Positions 1 through 7,725 are shown, counted from the stretch's first letter. The stretch: 12,915 nt of DNA from an uncultured Bacilli bacterium (GCA_904501965.1 CAJGCS010000016.1:1-12915); one strand, 5' to 3'. The notes: generated by a model not told the origin, from the sequence alone. Program-made: numbers and translations.

Positions 1-164
1 TTATATTTTCCCTTATTATCTATTTAACGCATAAGTTACGGTAATGCATTTCCTCATTACACATCAAAGGCCCATTCACTAAAATTTGTTTTAGAAACTT
101 TCACATCAATGGTTTCTTTCTCTAAAAAAACAAAAAATATAGTTACTATTCCTTATCACTTGTT
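1..164 (-). other. Candidate structured 5' leader of a gene left of the window
   Basis: No credible gene occupies this stretch. On the minus strand it would be a leader of about 160 bases. It contains three short perfect inverted repeats: AGAAAC/GTTTCT (93-98 with 112-117), CTAAAA/TTTTAG (79-84 with 89-94) and GTAATG/CATTAC (41-46 with 55-60). The first two overlap by two bases and could be alternatives. An 11-base motif, CACATCAAAGG at 60-70, recurs with one mismatch at 102-112. I do not recognise a known riboswitch or ribosomal-protein leader here. A short open minus-strand frame (57-152) lacks a start codon. Confidence 0.3.
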
Positions 165-170
165 TAACTT

Positions 171-199
171 ATTATATAATATTAAAAATGTTAAGTCAA
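171..199 (-). promoter_or_regulatory. Divergent minus-strand promoter near the left edge
   Basis: Reading the minus strand, TTGACT (194-199) and TATAAT (171-176) are separated by exactly 17 bases, a near-consensus sigma-A promoter. Transcription would start near 164 and run left out of the window. It is back to back with the spx promoter (238-266). The downstream gene is not in the window. A purine-rich AAGGG (minus strand, 10-14), with nine bases left before the edge, could be its ribosome binding site. Confidence 0.6.
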
Positions 200-237
200 A
201 CAAAACACAAAAAAAGCTAAAAAAAATAAAAAAAGTA

Positions 238-266
238 TTGAATTTATATAAAAAATATGATATAAT
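238..266 (+). promoter_or_regulatory. spx promoter (sigma-A, extended -10)
   Basis: TTGAAT (238-243), a 17-base spacer and a perfect TATAAT (261-266) preceded by TGA (extended -10). The predicted start, near 273, is one or two bases ahead of the Shine-Dalgarno AGGTGA (275-280), so the leader is only about 13 bases. This also rules out the longer in-frame start at 109, because that reading would translate through the promoter. Confidence 0.8.
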
Positions 267-285
267 ACAAAATGAGGTGAGACGC

Positions 286-714
286 ATGATACAAATTTAT
301 ACAACACCAAGTTGTGCTTCTTGTAGAAAAGCGAAAAAATGGTTTGATCAATATAATATTCCATATTCTGAAAAGAATATTTTTAGTATCAAACTTAGTA
401 AAGAAGATATTTTTAGAATGCTTGCAAATAGCGAAAACGGCTTTGAAGATATCATTTCAACTAGATCAAAAATATTTAGAGAAAAGAAACTTGAACCAGA
501 ACAAATGAGTGTTCAAGCGCTTGTTAGCTTTATTATTGAATATCCAAGTGTATTAAAACGTCCTATTATTATTAATGAGAATGAACTACAAGTAGGATAT
601 AATAATGAAGATATTACTATTTTCTTACCAAAAGAATTACGTAATAGTGAAATATTTAATTCTTTTTCTAAAGGATTAGATGAAGACGAAGAAGCAGAAG
701 ATGAAGATGAATAA
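286..714 (+). CDS. spx: Transcriptional regulator Spx (ArsC family), 142 aa
   Basis: Spx binds the C-terminal domain of the RNA polymerase alpha subunit and redirects transcription under thiol/oxidative stress; it acts in the cytoplasm. The sequence matches Bacillus Spx closely. It has a thioredoxin-like N-terminus with the redox switch CASC (C10, C13), G52 at the alpha-CTD interface, R60 in the IISTRSK segment, R92 in the KRPIII segment, then the LQVGYN motif. The start at 286 is fixed by the Shine-Dalgarno AGGTGA five bases upstream and the promoter at 238-266; the in-frame extension to 109 is spurious. The usual family length is about 131 residues. The extra length here is an acidic C-terminal tail (residues 131-142, LDEDEEAEDEDE) in place of the LAN-type end that ClpXP and YjbH act on in Bacillus. 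The gene is monocistronic, closed by a terminator at 715-748. Identification is secure; altered turnover is inference. Confidence 0.95.
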   Translation: MIQIYTTPSCASCRKAKKWFDQYNIPYSEKNIFSIKLSKEDIFRMLANSENGFEDIISTRSKIFREKKLEPEQMSVQALVSFIIEYPSVLKRPIIINENELQVGYNNEDITIFLPKELRNSEIFNSFSKGLDEDEEAEDEDE

Positions 715-748
715 AAACAATCAACATATAAATGTTGATTGTTTTTTT
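715..748 (+). terminator. Intrinsic terminator of spx
   Basis: A 13-bp perfect stem (715-727 with 732-744), a 4-base ATAA loop and a run of T to 748. It begins directly after the spx stop codon. Confidence 0.9.
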
Positions 749-829
749 ATTGTCGTGTGAATAGTATAAAAAGCTAAACCTCTATAAACTGTTATTATTA
801 AAAATATGATTGTTTTATTGGTTTTATAC

Positions 830-859
830 TTGCGAGAAATACATATTTTATGTTATAAT
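830..859 (+). promoter_or_regulatory. Promoter of the large lipoprotein gene
   Basis: TTGCGA (830-835), an 18-base spacer and TATAAT (854-859) with an extended -10 (TGT at 851-853). The start would be near 866, giving a leader of about 49 bases before the ATG at 915. The rest of the gap after the spx terminator (749-829) shows nothing I can name. Confidence 0.6.
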
Positions 860-914
860 AGTTATGTATGAAAAGGCTTACATTTCTTGGCCTAAACTAT
901 ACACGGAGGATAAC

Positions 915-3900
915 ATGAAAAAGTTTAAAAATCTAATACTTTCATTAGTATTTGTATTTTCTCTAGTTGTACTTGCATCTTGTACAATTATTGATGATAC
1001 ACACATTCACTGTTTTGAAGATGGACATTGTGAATGTGGTGAAATAGAACTTGAACATATTGAAAAAGGTGTTGTAAAAGTTACTTTCTTAGATGAAGAA
1101 GGTAATCTTATTGAAACAATTGAAGTTGTTAGTGGCACTTTAATTCCTGAAGTTCAAGATTTAGAAAAAGAAGGATGTAAGTTTGCTGGATGGTTTGATG
1201 GCTTAGTTAAATGGGATTTTAAGAAAATGCCTGTTAGCGAATCTATTACATTACAAGCAAGCTTTATCGATAATGCAAAATATGACATAATCTATCAACT
1301 TGGTGGTGGTAACTTTGAAGAAGGCGAAATTGTTGAAACAAGTTATGTTTCAGGTATTGGCCTTGCTAAATTACCTACTCCTGTAAGAGAAAACTACATT
1401 TTCTTAGGTTGGTATTTAAATGGTGAATTAGTTGATTCAATCAGTGCTTTAAAAATGGGTGCAGTTACTTTAGTAGCTAAATGGGAATCAATCAACTACG
1501 AAATCAGTTATGATTTAGCAGGTGGTGAATTCTATGCAGGTGTTAAAGTTCCTGATAACTATGAAGAAGGTGTTGGTTTAGCTGAATTACCAGTTGCAAA
1601 AAGAGCATACTACATTTTTGATGGATGGATGCTTGATGGTGAATTAGTTGATAAAATTAGCAAAGATCAACTTGGTGATGTTAAGTTAGTAGCAAAATGG
1701 ACTCCAGTTGAATATTCAATTGCTTATGATTTAGCAGGTGGTGAATATACTGAAGAACCTACTTTAGCATACAATGTTGAAGAAGAAGTAAAACTTGCTC
1801 CTGCAAAACGCGTTGGCTATACTTTCTTAGGATGGTATTTAAACGGCGAATTAGTTGAAAAAATTGAAGTTGGTACTAATGGTAATCTAAACTTAGTTGC
1901 AAAATGGCAAGTAAATGAATATACATTAACAATTAATGTAGATGGCGTTAAAGAAGAAGTAGTTTATGATTATAACGAAGCTGTAGTAAAACCTGCAGAT
2001 CCAACAAAAGTAGGTTATACATTTACAGGATGGGATAAAGAAGTTCCAGCTAATATGCCTGCAAATGATGTTGAAATTGTAGCTAAATGGGAAATTATTG
2101 AATATGCTATCTCTTATGATGTAGACTTTAAAGTAGTTTCATCACATGAAGAAATTGTAGATGAATTCCTAAAAGACTACTCTGATTTTGCGAAGACTAC
2201 TATTACTTCTCCTGAACAATATTGGTCAAATGGATCTAAAACAAACTTCTGGAAAAATGCAGAAATGTATGCTAAATGGTCATGGATTTTCAGATATTTA
2301 ATTCCAGTAGCACAAGATCAAGATCAATCTACTGAGTACTTAGAAAATATGCTTAAAGATACTCCATCAATTTCAGGATACGCAACACAAAACGTTGCAA
2401 TCTTCTTGTTAAAAGTTAATAATGATATTTGGAATGAACAATACAAAGCTATTAGTGGTGATTTATCAAGTAAATATACAACAGTTGATTGTACTACTGT
2501 TTCATTTGAAAGTTATGCTTCATATTTACCTGAAAGCTTACAACCTGGTGTAGTTAGTTATACTGTTGAAGATGAAGTTACACTTCTTTCAGCTAGAAAA
2601 ACAGGTTATAAATTCTTAGGTTGGTATGCAGGTGATGAATTAGTTGAAACAATCCAAAAAGGTTCAACTGGTAACTTAACATTAAAACCTAAATGGGAAG
2701 CTATAGATTATACAATTACATACGAATTAAATGGCGGTGAACATGTTGGTGAAGTTGTAAGTTCTTACAATATCGAAAATGAAGTTACACTTGGTATTGC
2801 AGAAAAAGAAGGCTACAAATTCGTAGGATGGTATGTAGGTGAAGAATTAGTTGAAACAATCGAAAAAGGTTCAACTGGAAACATTACACTTATTGCAAAA
2901 TGGAATGCAGTTGATTATAGAATCACTTACGATGCAGATGGTGGAGATGTTGACCCTGGAATCTTAACATATGATCAAATTGCAACTGGATTCTTAGCTG
3001 ACTTTAACAAATATGCTGGATCTTCACATACTGCAGATGTATTTGCATCATCATCTGCTACAAGCGTTAAAACTGCTTTAGCAAATGCAGAAATGCTTGC
3101 TAAGTGGAAATGGTACTTTGAATTTATTCTTGAAGATTTAAAATCAATCCATGGTGAAAATCCTAGAACAGAAGTTTCAGATACATATAAATTATTAGAA
3201 CAATTAATTAATGGTGATACAACTGCTATTAAGCAAGCAGGCGCTCCAGGGCCTAATGGTAGAACTTTAATTAGATACTATACTGGTGGTATGTTGCAAA
3301 AAATTAAAGGTTCTAATGGTAATGCAACATTTACAGGATTTGCCGCTGACTTCTCTGATGTTGCTCGTCAAGACGCATTAGTGATTGCTGCAAACCATAA
3401 TTATTACTATAACATTGAAGAAAGTAAAACATTATTAACACCTACAAAAGCTGGTTACAGCTTTGCTGGTTGGTATAATGGTGATGTTAAGGTTGAATCA
3501 ATAGTTGAAGGTACTTGTGGCGATATTACACTTAAAGCTCATTGGAGTGTTGTTGAATATACTATTTCTTACAACTTAAGTGGTGGTAATCATGATGCAA
3601 CTCCTACAACAAAATATACTATTTTAGATAAAGTTGACTTAGGAACAGCTACAAGAAGAGGATATCAATTCTTAGGTTGGTTATTAAATGGTGAATTAGT
3701 AACTGAAATTAAAGCGGGTACAACTGGTAACTTAGAACTTGTTGCAAGTTGGGAATACCAAGGTGTTAAATCACCTATTAATTATGAATTATCTGAAGGT
3801 GAATGGCCTACAGATTATGAAGTTCCTACAACTTACGATGAAGGTGTTGGATTAGATTTATCAACAGTTATTCCTGTAAGAAAAGGTTACACATTTGCTG

Positions 3901-6900
3901 GATGGACATTAAATGGTACTCAAGTTACTAAGATTTCTGAAGAACAAATCGACGCTGTTACATTAACTGCAACATGGAACATAAATACTTATACAATTAC
4001 TTACGTTCTTAATGATGGAAATGAAGATCATGGTAATGTAACATCTTATACAATTATTACTGATACAATCGTATTAGCTGATGCTACTCGTAGTGGATAT
4101 GACTTCTTAGGATGGTTTGATGGTGAAACTAAGGTTGAATCAATTGAAAAAGGTACAATTGGTAATTTAACTTTAACTGCTAAATGGGAAATATCAAGTT
4201 ATACAATCTCATACGATCTTAATGGTGGTGAATTTATCTATAGTGAATACGCTGAAAATGTTGAAGCACTTAAGGCATTCACATTAACAAATTACAAGAA
4301 ATTTACTTCTGATGGTTCTCAAGCAGCTTTACATACTTCAACTAGAGTTTACTGGAAACATATGGCATTAAAAGAAACTTCTCTTGAAAATGTATATGAA
4401 ATTGTTGAATTCCATTCAGATGCTGGTACAATTACTTTAACAAGTGATTATGATTTAATCGTAGTATGGCATGAAAACTTGGCAGATGCAGACTCTCGTG
4501 CAGCATTAAACGCAATGTATAATGTTCAAAGTAGTTATCTTGGTGATTATGTTGTATTTGAAAGCATTCCAACAGAAGCTACAAATAGTACAGTTATTAA
4601 TGCAAAAGTTTATGATGCAAAAGATTTAACTATTTATGAAAAAGCAGATTCGTATAAACCTGGTAGTGAATTTGATTTAATTGCAGCTTCTAAACCTGGT
4701 TATACATTTGTTGGATGGACAACACAATCTAATGAAGTAATTACATCTATTACTGAAAATCAAAAAGGTAATTTAGAATTAACAGCTAAATACGAAGTAA
4801 ATACTTATAAAATTACGTATGATCTAGTCGGTGGATCATTTGGACCTGCATATGAATCTAGAGAAGATATGGTTGATGATTTCTTAAAAGATGCAATGAC
4901 ATTATATGGTATTACCGGAAATAAACCTGATGGTATGGTTAAAGGAACTGGCGATACAACAATTGGTTTCTCAAATATGTTTGAAGCTAGTGGAATTTAT
5001 AATATTTTCACTGATGCTAATTATGCTTCAAAATGGGCATGGTTAAAAGCTTATGTTATTGAAGCATCAACTGATTCATCTACTAAATCTTATTTAGCGG
5101 ACGGTAATAACGCTTATTGGAGATATTCATTAGGCGCATTCCTATTCCAAGAACAACGTACTTCTTGGCCTAAATCAGAGGACTTTACAGTTAATGAAAA
5201 AGCAAATGGTTTCTGGGGCACTTATGTTACTAAACTTGTTAACTCATATACAACTGGTGCAACAGTAACATTACCAGAACCTACTAAAGATGGAGTTGAA
5301 TTTGCTGGATGGTATGATGGAACTAAAATTATTGATAATCCTGCAACTTTAACATATGGAGATATTGAATTAACTGCAAGATGGATTGAAAAATATTCAA
5401 TCGCATTTAATTCAGAAGATATTAAATATTATGCAAATCGTGATGCATTAGTACAAGACTTTATAACTGATGCAAAAGCATGGTCTGGTAAGACTGGGTC
5501 AGCTGTAGATATGGTTTCATTTGCAACTACATTCCCAGCTATTTATGGTTTCTTCTCAGATGCAACATATGGTGCAAAATGGTCTTGGTTAAAAGCATAT
5601 ATTTTAGATGCAACTCAAGAATCTACTGAACTTAATGGTGTAAATACAAAAGAACAATTATTAGCTGGTACAGAAGCATTCTGGAGATATTCATTAGGTG
5701 CATTCTTATTCCAAGAACAACGTACTACATGGCCAGTGTCAGAAGACTTTACAGTTGATTCAAGCGCTAATGGTTTCTGGGGTGTTTATGCAACTAATAT
5801 TAATAGTTATTTATCAGGTTCAAAAATGGATTTACCTACCCCTACAAAAGAAGGATATGTCTTTAAAGGATGGGTTGATCAAAATAGTAATATAATTACT
5901 GAAATTTCTGAATCAACATATGGAAATTTAACATTAACAGCTAGTTGGGGAAAAGCAAATATGTATATTGATAATGTTCCTTATGAAACTTTATCTGATG
6001 CATTAGCAGCAGCTAAAGAAGGAGATACAATTACATTATTAGCACAAAACTATAATGAATCAATTGTGATTACTACTAGTGGCATTACATTAACTGGTGT
6101 TACTGTTGATGGAAACATTTCAACACTTCAATCAATTTCAATTAATGCATCAAATGTAAAAGTTGAAAACATTAAATTAACTGCTATTCAAGCATTTGAA
6201 ATTAAAGGTGGATCTAACATAACAATTGATGGATGTCAAATGGGTGCTACTCCTAGTGCAAATGAGCAATCTGTAATTCTAATCAGTGGTGCAGTTAATG
6301 GATTTAATTTATTAAATTCAACAATTATTGAAACATCTTCAAGAACACATTATCGTGCTATTTACTCAACAGTATTAGTTACAAATGCAACAATTACAGG
6401 AAATACATTTAAACAAGATTGTGCATCAAGTGTATATATTGATTGTATTAGATTACAAAAATTAGCTGGTACAATTGATATTTCTAATAATAAATTTGAT
6501 TGGGCTGGTGCTAATTTCACAATTTTCTTAGGATCATCAAGTGTTGCTGCTAACACTACAGTTAATATTAATCATAATGAATTTAGTAGTGCTAATACTG
6601 CAAGTGGTATTGCAGTACGTAATACAAATGCATCAACAACAGTTAATGTTATTGGTAACTCATTTGATAATGTTGGTGGAAATGTTGTCCAAGTAAGAGG
6701 ATCATCATCTTCAGACACTACAACAGCTACAACAGTTAATATGAATAATAATGCATTCAATAATACATCTTCAAAGCTATCATTTGCAATATCAACTTCA
6801 AAATTAACAGTTGATGGAAACTATTTCTATACTTCAGTAAATTGGAGCGGCGGGGTTGTAACAGGTACTGCAACTAATAATGCTGCATCAGCAGAAGAAG

Positions 6901-6920
6901 CATTAGAAGGTTCAAAATAA
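915..6920 (+). CDS. Giant surface lipoprotein: 14 InlB B-type repeats with inserted domains and a C-terminal beta-helix, 2001 aa
   Basis: Probable surface adhesin or scaffold; the ligand is unknown. The start at 915 has GGAGG six bases upstream and yields a lipoprotein signal peptide (MKK, hydrophobic core, lipobox LASC with lipidated C23). The in-frame ATG at 810 lies upstream of the promoter. Residues 30-45 form a Cys/His-rich patch (HIHCFEDGHCECGE). Fourteen Listeria-Bacteroides (Flg_new/InlB B) repeats follow, marked by GW pairs with W at 93, 166, 238, 307, 373, 570, 639, 853, 922, 997, 1067, 1268, 1466 and 1653. Nine repeats have normal spacing (66-75 residues). Five carry inserts, at about 411-546, 686-828, 1111-1247, 1313-1443 and 1506-1631. 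Residues 1683-2001 look like a right-handed parallel beta-helix: a DALAAAKEGDTI opening, then rungs ending NxF (NTF, NKF, NEF, NSF, NAF, NYF). There is no LPXTG or C-terminal membrane segment, so attachment is by the N-terminal lipid. The gene has its own promoter and terminator. Confidence 0.9.
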   Translation: MKKFKNLILSLVFVFSLVVLASCTIIDDTHIHCFEDGHCECGEIELEHIEKGVVKVTFLDEEGNLIETIEVVSGTLIPEVQDLEKEGCKFAGWFDGLVKWDFKKMPVSESITLQASFIDNAKYDIIYQLGGGNFEEGEIVETSYVSGIGLAKLPTPVRENYIFLGWYLNGELVDSISALKMGAVTLVAKWESINYEISYDLAGGEFYAGVKVPDNYEEGVGLAELPVAKRAYYIFDGWMLDGELVDKISKDQLGDVKLVAKWTPVEYSIAYDLAGGEYTEEPTLAYNVEEEVKLAPAKRVGYTFLGWYLNGELVEKIEVGTNGNLNLVAKWQVNEYTLTINVDGVKEEVVYDYNEAVVKPADPTKVGYTFTGWDKEVPANMPANDVEIVAKWEIIEYAISYDVDFKVVSSHEEIVDEFLKDYSDFAKTTITSPEQYWSNGSKTNFWKNAEMYAKWSWIFRYLIPVAQDQDQSTEYLENMLKDTPSISGYATQNVAIFLLKVNNDIWNEQYKAISGDLSSKYTTVDCTTVSFESYASYLPESLQPGVVSYTVEDEVTLLSARKTGYKFLGWYAGDELVETIQKGSTGNLTLKPKWEAIDYTITYELNGGEHVGEVVSSYNIENEVTLGIAEKEGYKFVGWYVGEELVETIEKGSTGNITLIAKWNAVDYRITYDADGGDVDPGILTYDQIATGFLADFNKYAGSSHTADVFASSSATSVKTALANAEMLAKWKWYFEFILEDLKSIHGENPRTEVSDTYKLLEQLINGDTTAIKQAGAPGPNGRTLIRYYTGGMLQKIKGSNGNATFTGFAADFSDVARQDALVIAANHNYYYNIEESKTLLTPTKAGYSFAGWYNGDVKVESIVEGTCGDITLKAHWSVVEYTISYNLSGGNHDATPTTKYTILDKVDLGTATRRGYQFLGWLLNGELVTEIKAGTTGNLELVASWEYQGVKSPINYELSEGEWPTDYEVPTTYDEGVGLDLSTVIPVRKGYTFAGWTLNGTQVTKISEEQIDAVTLTATWNINTYTITYVLNDGNEDHGNVTSYTIITDTIVLADATRSGYDFLGWFDGETKVESIEKGTIGNLTLTAKWEISSYTISYDLNGGEFIYSEYAENVEALKAFTLTNYKKFTSDGSQAALHTSTRVYWKHMALKETSLENVYEIVEFHSDAGTITLTSDYDLIVVWHENLADADSRAALNAMYNVQSSYLGDYVVFESIPTEATNSTVINAKVYDAKDLTIYEKADSYKPGSEFDLIAASKPGYTFVGWTTQSNEVITSITENQKGNLELTAKYEVNTYKITYDLVGGSFGPAYESREDMVDDFLKDAMTLYGITGNKPDGMVKGTGDTTIGFSNMFEASGIYNIFTDANYASKWAWLKAYVIEASTDSSTKSYLADGNNAYWRYSLGAFLFQEQRTSWPKSEDFTVNEKANGFWGTYVTKLVNSYTTGATVTLPEPTKDGVEFAGWYDGTKIIDNPATLTYGDIELTARWIEKYSIAFNSEDIKYYANRDALVQDFITDAKAWSGKTGSAVDMVSFATTFPAIYGFFSDATYGAKWSWLKAYILDATQESTELNGVNTKEQLLAGTEAFWRYSLGAFLFQEQRTTWPVSEDFTVDSSANGFWGVYATNINSYLSGSKMDLPTPTKEGYVFKGWVDQNSNIITEISESTYGNLTLTASWGKANMYIDNVPYETLSDALAAAKEGDTITLLAQNYNESIVITTSGITLTGVTVDGNISTLQSISINASNVKVENIKLTAIQAFEIKGGSNITIDGCQMGATPSANEQSVILISGAVNGFNLLNSTIIETSSRTHYRAIYSTVLVTNATITGNTFKQDCASSVYIDCIRLQKLAGTIDISNNKFDWAGANFTIFLGSSSVAANTTVNINHNEFSSANTASGIAVRNTNASTTVNVIGNSFDNVGGNVVQVRGSSSSDTTTATTVNMNNNAFNNTSSKLSFAISTSKLTVDGNYFYTSVNWSGGVVTGTATNNAASAEEALEGSK
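5118..5725 (+). repeat. Direct DNA repeat inside the lipoprotein gene (insert domains D and E)
   Basis: The 44 bases at 5118-5161 recur at 5682-5725 with two mismatches, both third-position (GGC/GGT and CTA/TTA changes). The copies are 564 bases apart, exactly 188 codons, so they are in frame. The encoded block WRYSLGAFLFQEQRT is shared by both insert domains, followed by a W-P-x-SEDFTV match. This suggests recent duplication or gene conversion between neighbouring repeat units. Confidence 0.85.
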
Positions 6921-6975
6921 ATGATAAAGTAATTTGTAGTGAATACATTATACTAAGAATACTTATTTGATAGAA

Positions 6976-7005
6976 AAAAGTCCTTGTCATTTGACAAGGA
7001 CTTTT
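6976..7005. terminator. Bidirectional terminator between the lipoprotein and CYTH genes
   Basis: A 13-bp stem (6976-6988 with 6993-7005) containing GTCCTTGTC/GACAAGGAC, with a small ATTT loop. A-runs and T-runs flank both sides, so it can stop transcription from either direction. The T-run is better on the minus strand. The stop codon of the minus-strand CYTH gene (7004-7006) lies in the outer stem. Confidence 0.85.
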
Positions 7006-7576
7006 ATATCTTTCTTCTAAGTGCATCGTATGCTCTTTGAATTTTTGCTTGTGATTTTTTATATGCAATACCAAAACCTTTAACTAAAGTTACGAACTCA
7101 CGTTTACCTTCTTCATAAGATGAAGCTTCATATTCAAGTTCATAGTCTGTAGTATCTACATATGTACATTTATCGATTGAAAGTTTTCCATTTGAATAAG
7201 GAAAAGTAATTCTAAATGTAGTAAGCGTCATATAGTTTTTTACAAGTTGTTCTTTAATAACTTCAGAAAGAGCAGTGTTAATATCTTCAGATGGAATAAT
7301 ACCTGTTTCTAAGAAGCTATTAAATTGTTCTTCAGTTAATACTTCATTGATTTCTTGAAGAGCATAACCTCTTTTTCTTTTTAAAGTTAACTCATATTTA
7401 TCACGTTTACGAACTCTTAAACCAATTTTAGATGCTTTAAGTGTAAAACGAGATGTGTCAAAATAATAGTTTGTTTGAGTATTACTGTGTTCATCTTTAA
7501 ACATTTCAGCTAGTTTATCGTATTCTTTTTTTGAAAGTAATGTTTTAAATGTATATTCATTTGTTGTATTAGACAT
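7004..7576 (-). CDS. YjbK-type CYTH domain protein, 190 aa
   Basis: CYTH proteins form a beta-barrel tunnel that binds organic or inorganic triphosphates with divalent metal; the YjbK branch has no settled physiological substrate. Visible family marks are the N-terminal signature region at E7-K11, NYYFDT (36-41), LRVR (R54, R56), ELTLK with K66, the acidic pair E146 and E148 in DYELEYE, and KSQAK near 174-178. The length is normal for YjbK. One oddity: the ExExK signature reads E-Y-T-F-K, so the second acidic residue is threonine (T9). The start has AGAGGT eight to ten bases upstream. The gene is divergent from the alarmone synthetase, whereas in Bacillus yjbK and yjbM are co-oriented. It converges on the lipoprotein gene across a shared terminator. 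The fold assignment is confident; catalytic activity is uncertain. Confidence 0.88.
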   Translation of the reverse strand: MSNTTNEYTFKTLLSKKEYDKLAEMFKDEHSNTQTNYYFDTSRFTLKASKIGLRVRKRDKYELTLKRKRGYALQEINEVLTEEQFNSFLETGIIPSEDINTALSEVIKEQLVKNYMTLTTFRITFPYSNGKLSIDKCTYVDTTDYELEYEASSYEEGKREFVTLVKGFGIAYKKSQAKIQRAYDALRRKI

Positions 7577-7618
7577 ATAATTATACCTCTTTTATACTTC
7601 TATCGATTTACTAGTAAT

Positions 7619-7646
7619 ATTATACACTAAAATGTTATAAAATCAA
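7619..7646 (-). promoter_or_regulatory. Promoter of the CYTH gene
   Basis: On the minus strand, TTGATT (7641-7646), a 16-base spacer and TATAAT (7619-7624). The start would be near 7612, with a leader of about 36 bases ahead of the ATG at 7576. It is back to back with the promoter at 7701-7709. Confidence 0.6.
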
Positions 7647-7700
7647 GAAAAATGATAAAGAAAGAAATAGTTGTTTTTGGTAGAGAAAATACATAAAAAA

Positions 7701-7709
7701 TGGTATAAT
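7701..7709 (+). promoter_or_regulatory. Promoter of the alarmone synthetase / pseudouridine synthase unit (extended -10)
   Basis: An extended -10 element, TGG followed by TATAAT (7704-7709). No -35 box sits at normal spacing; TTGGTA at 7677-7682 is 21 bases away. The start would be near 7716, inside or at the edge of the Shine-Dalgarno AGGTGA (7716-7721), so the leader is only about 10 bases. Confidence 0.6.
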
Positions 7710-7725
7710 ATAAATAGGTGATAAA

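Noticed and set aside
57..152. Minus-strand open frame ending in a protein-like stretch (VSKTNFSEWAFDV)
   Set aside because: It has no ATG or credible alternative start with a Shine-Dalgarno, and it is closed upstream by two stops. Only about 31 codons; more likely leader sequence, at most a gene remnant.
109..285. In-frame N-terminal extension of spx from the ATG at 109
   Set aside because: It spans the spx promoter, is Lys/Asn-rich low-complexity sequence unlike any Spx, and the ATG at 286 has a good Shine-Dalgarno and aligns residue-for-residue with Bacillus Spx.
810..914. In-frame extension of the lipoprotein from the ATG at 810
   Set aside because: It lies upstream of the promoter's predicted start, has no Shine-Dalgarno, and would bury the lipoprotein signal peptide.
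6362..6760. Minus-strand open frames opposite the beta-helix region
   Set aside because: They are shadows of the repetitive plus-strand coding sequence; no ribosome binding sites and no recognisable protein.
915..6920. CRISPR or tandem satellite interpretation of the regular repeats
   Set aside because: The repeats are protein-level B-type repeats in one uninterrupted frame; DNA identity is low except between the last two inserts.
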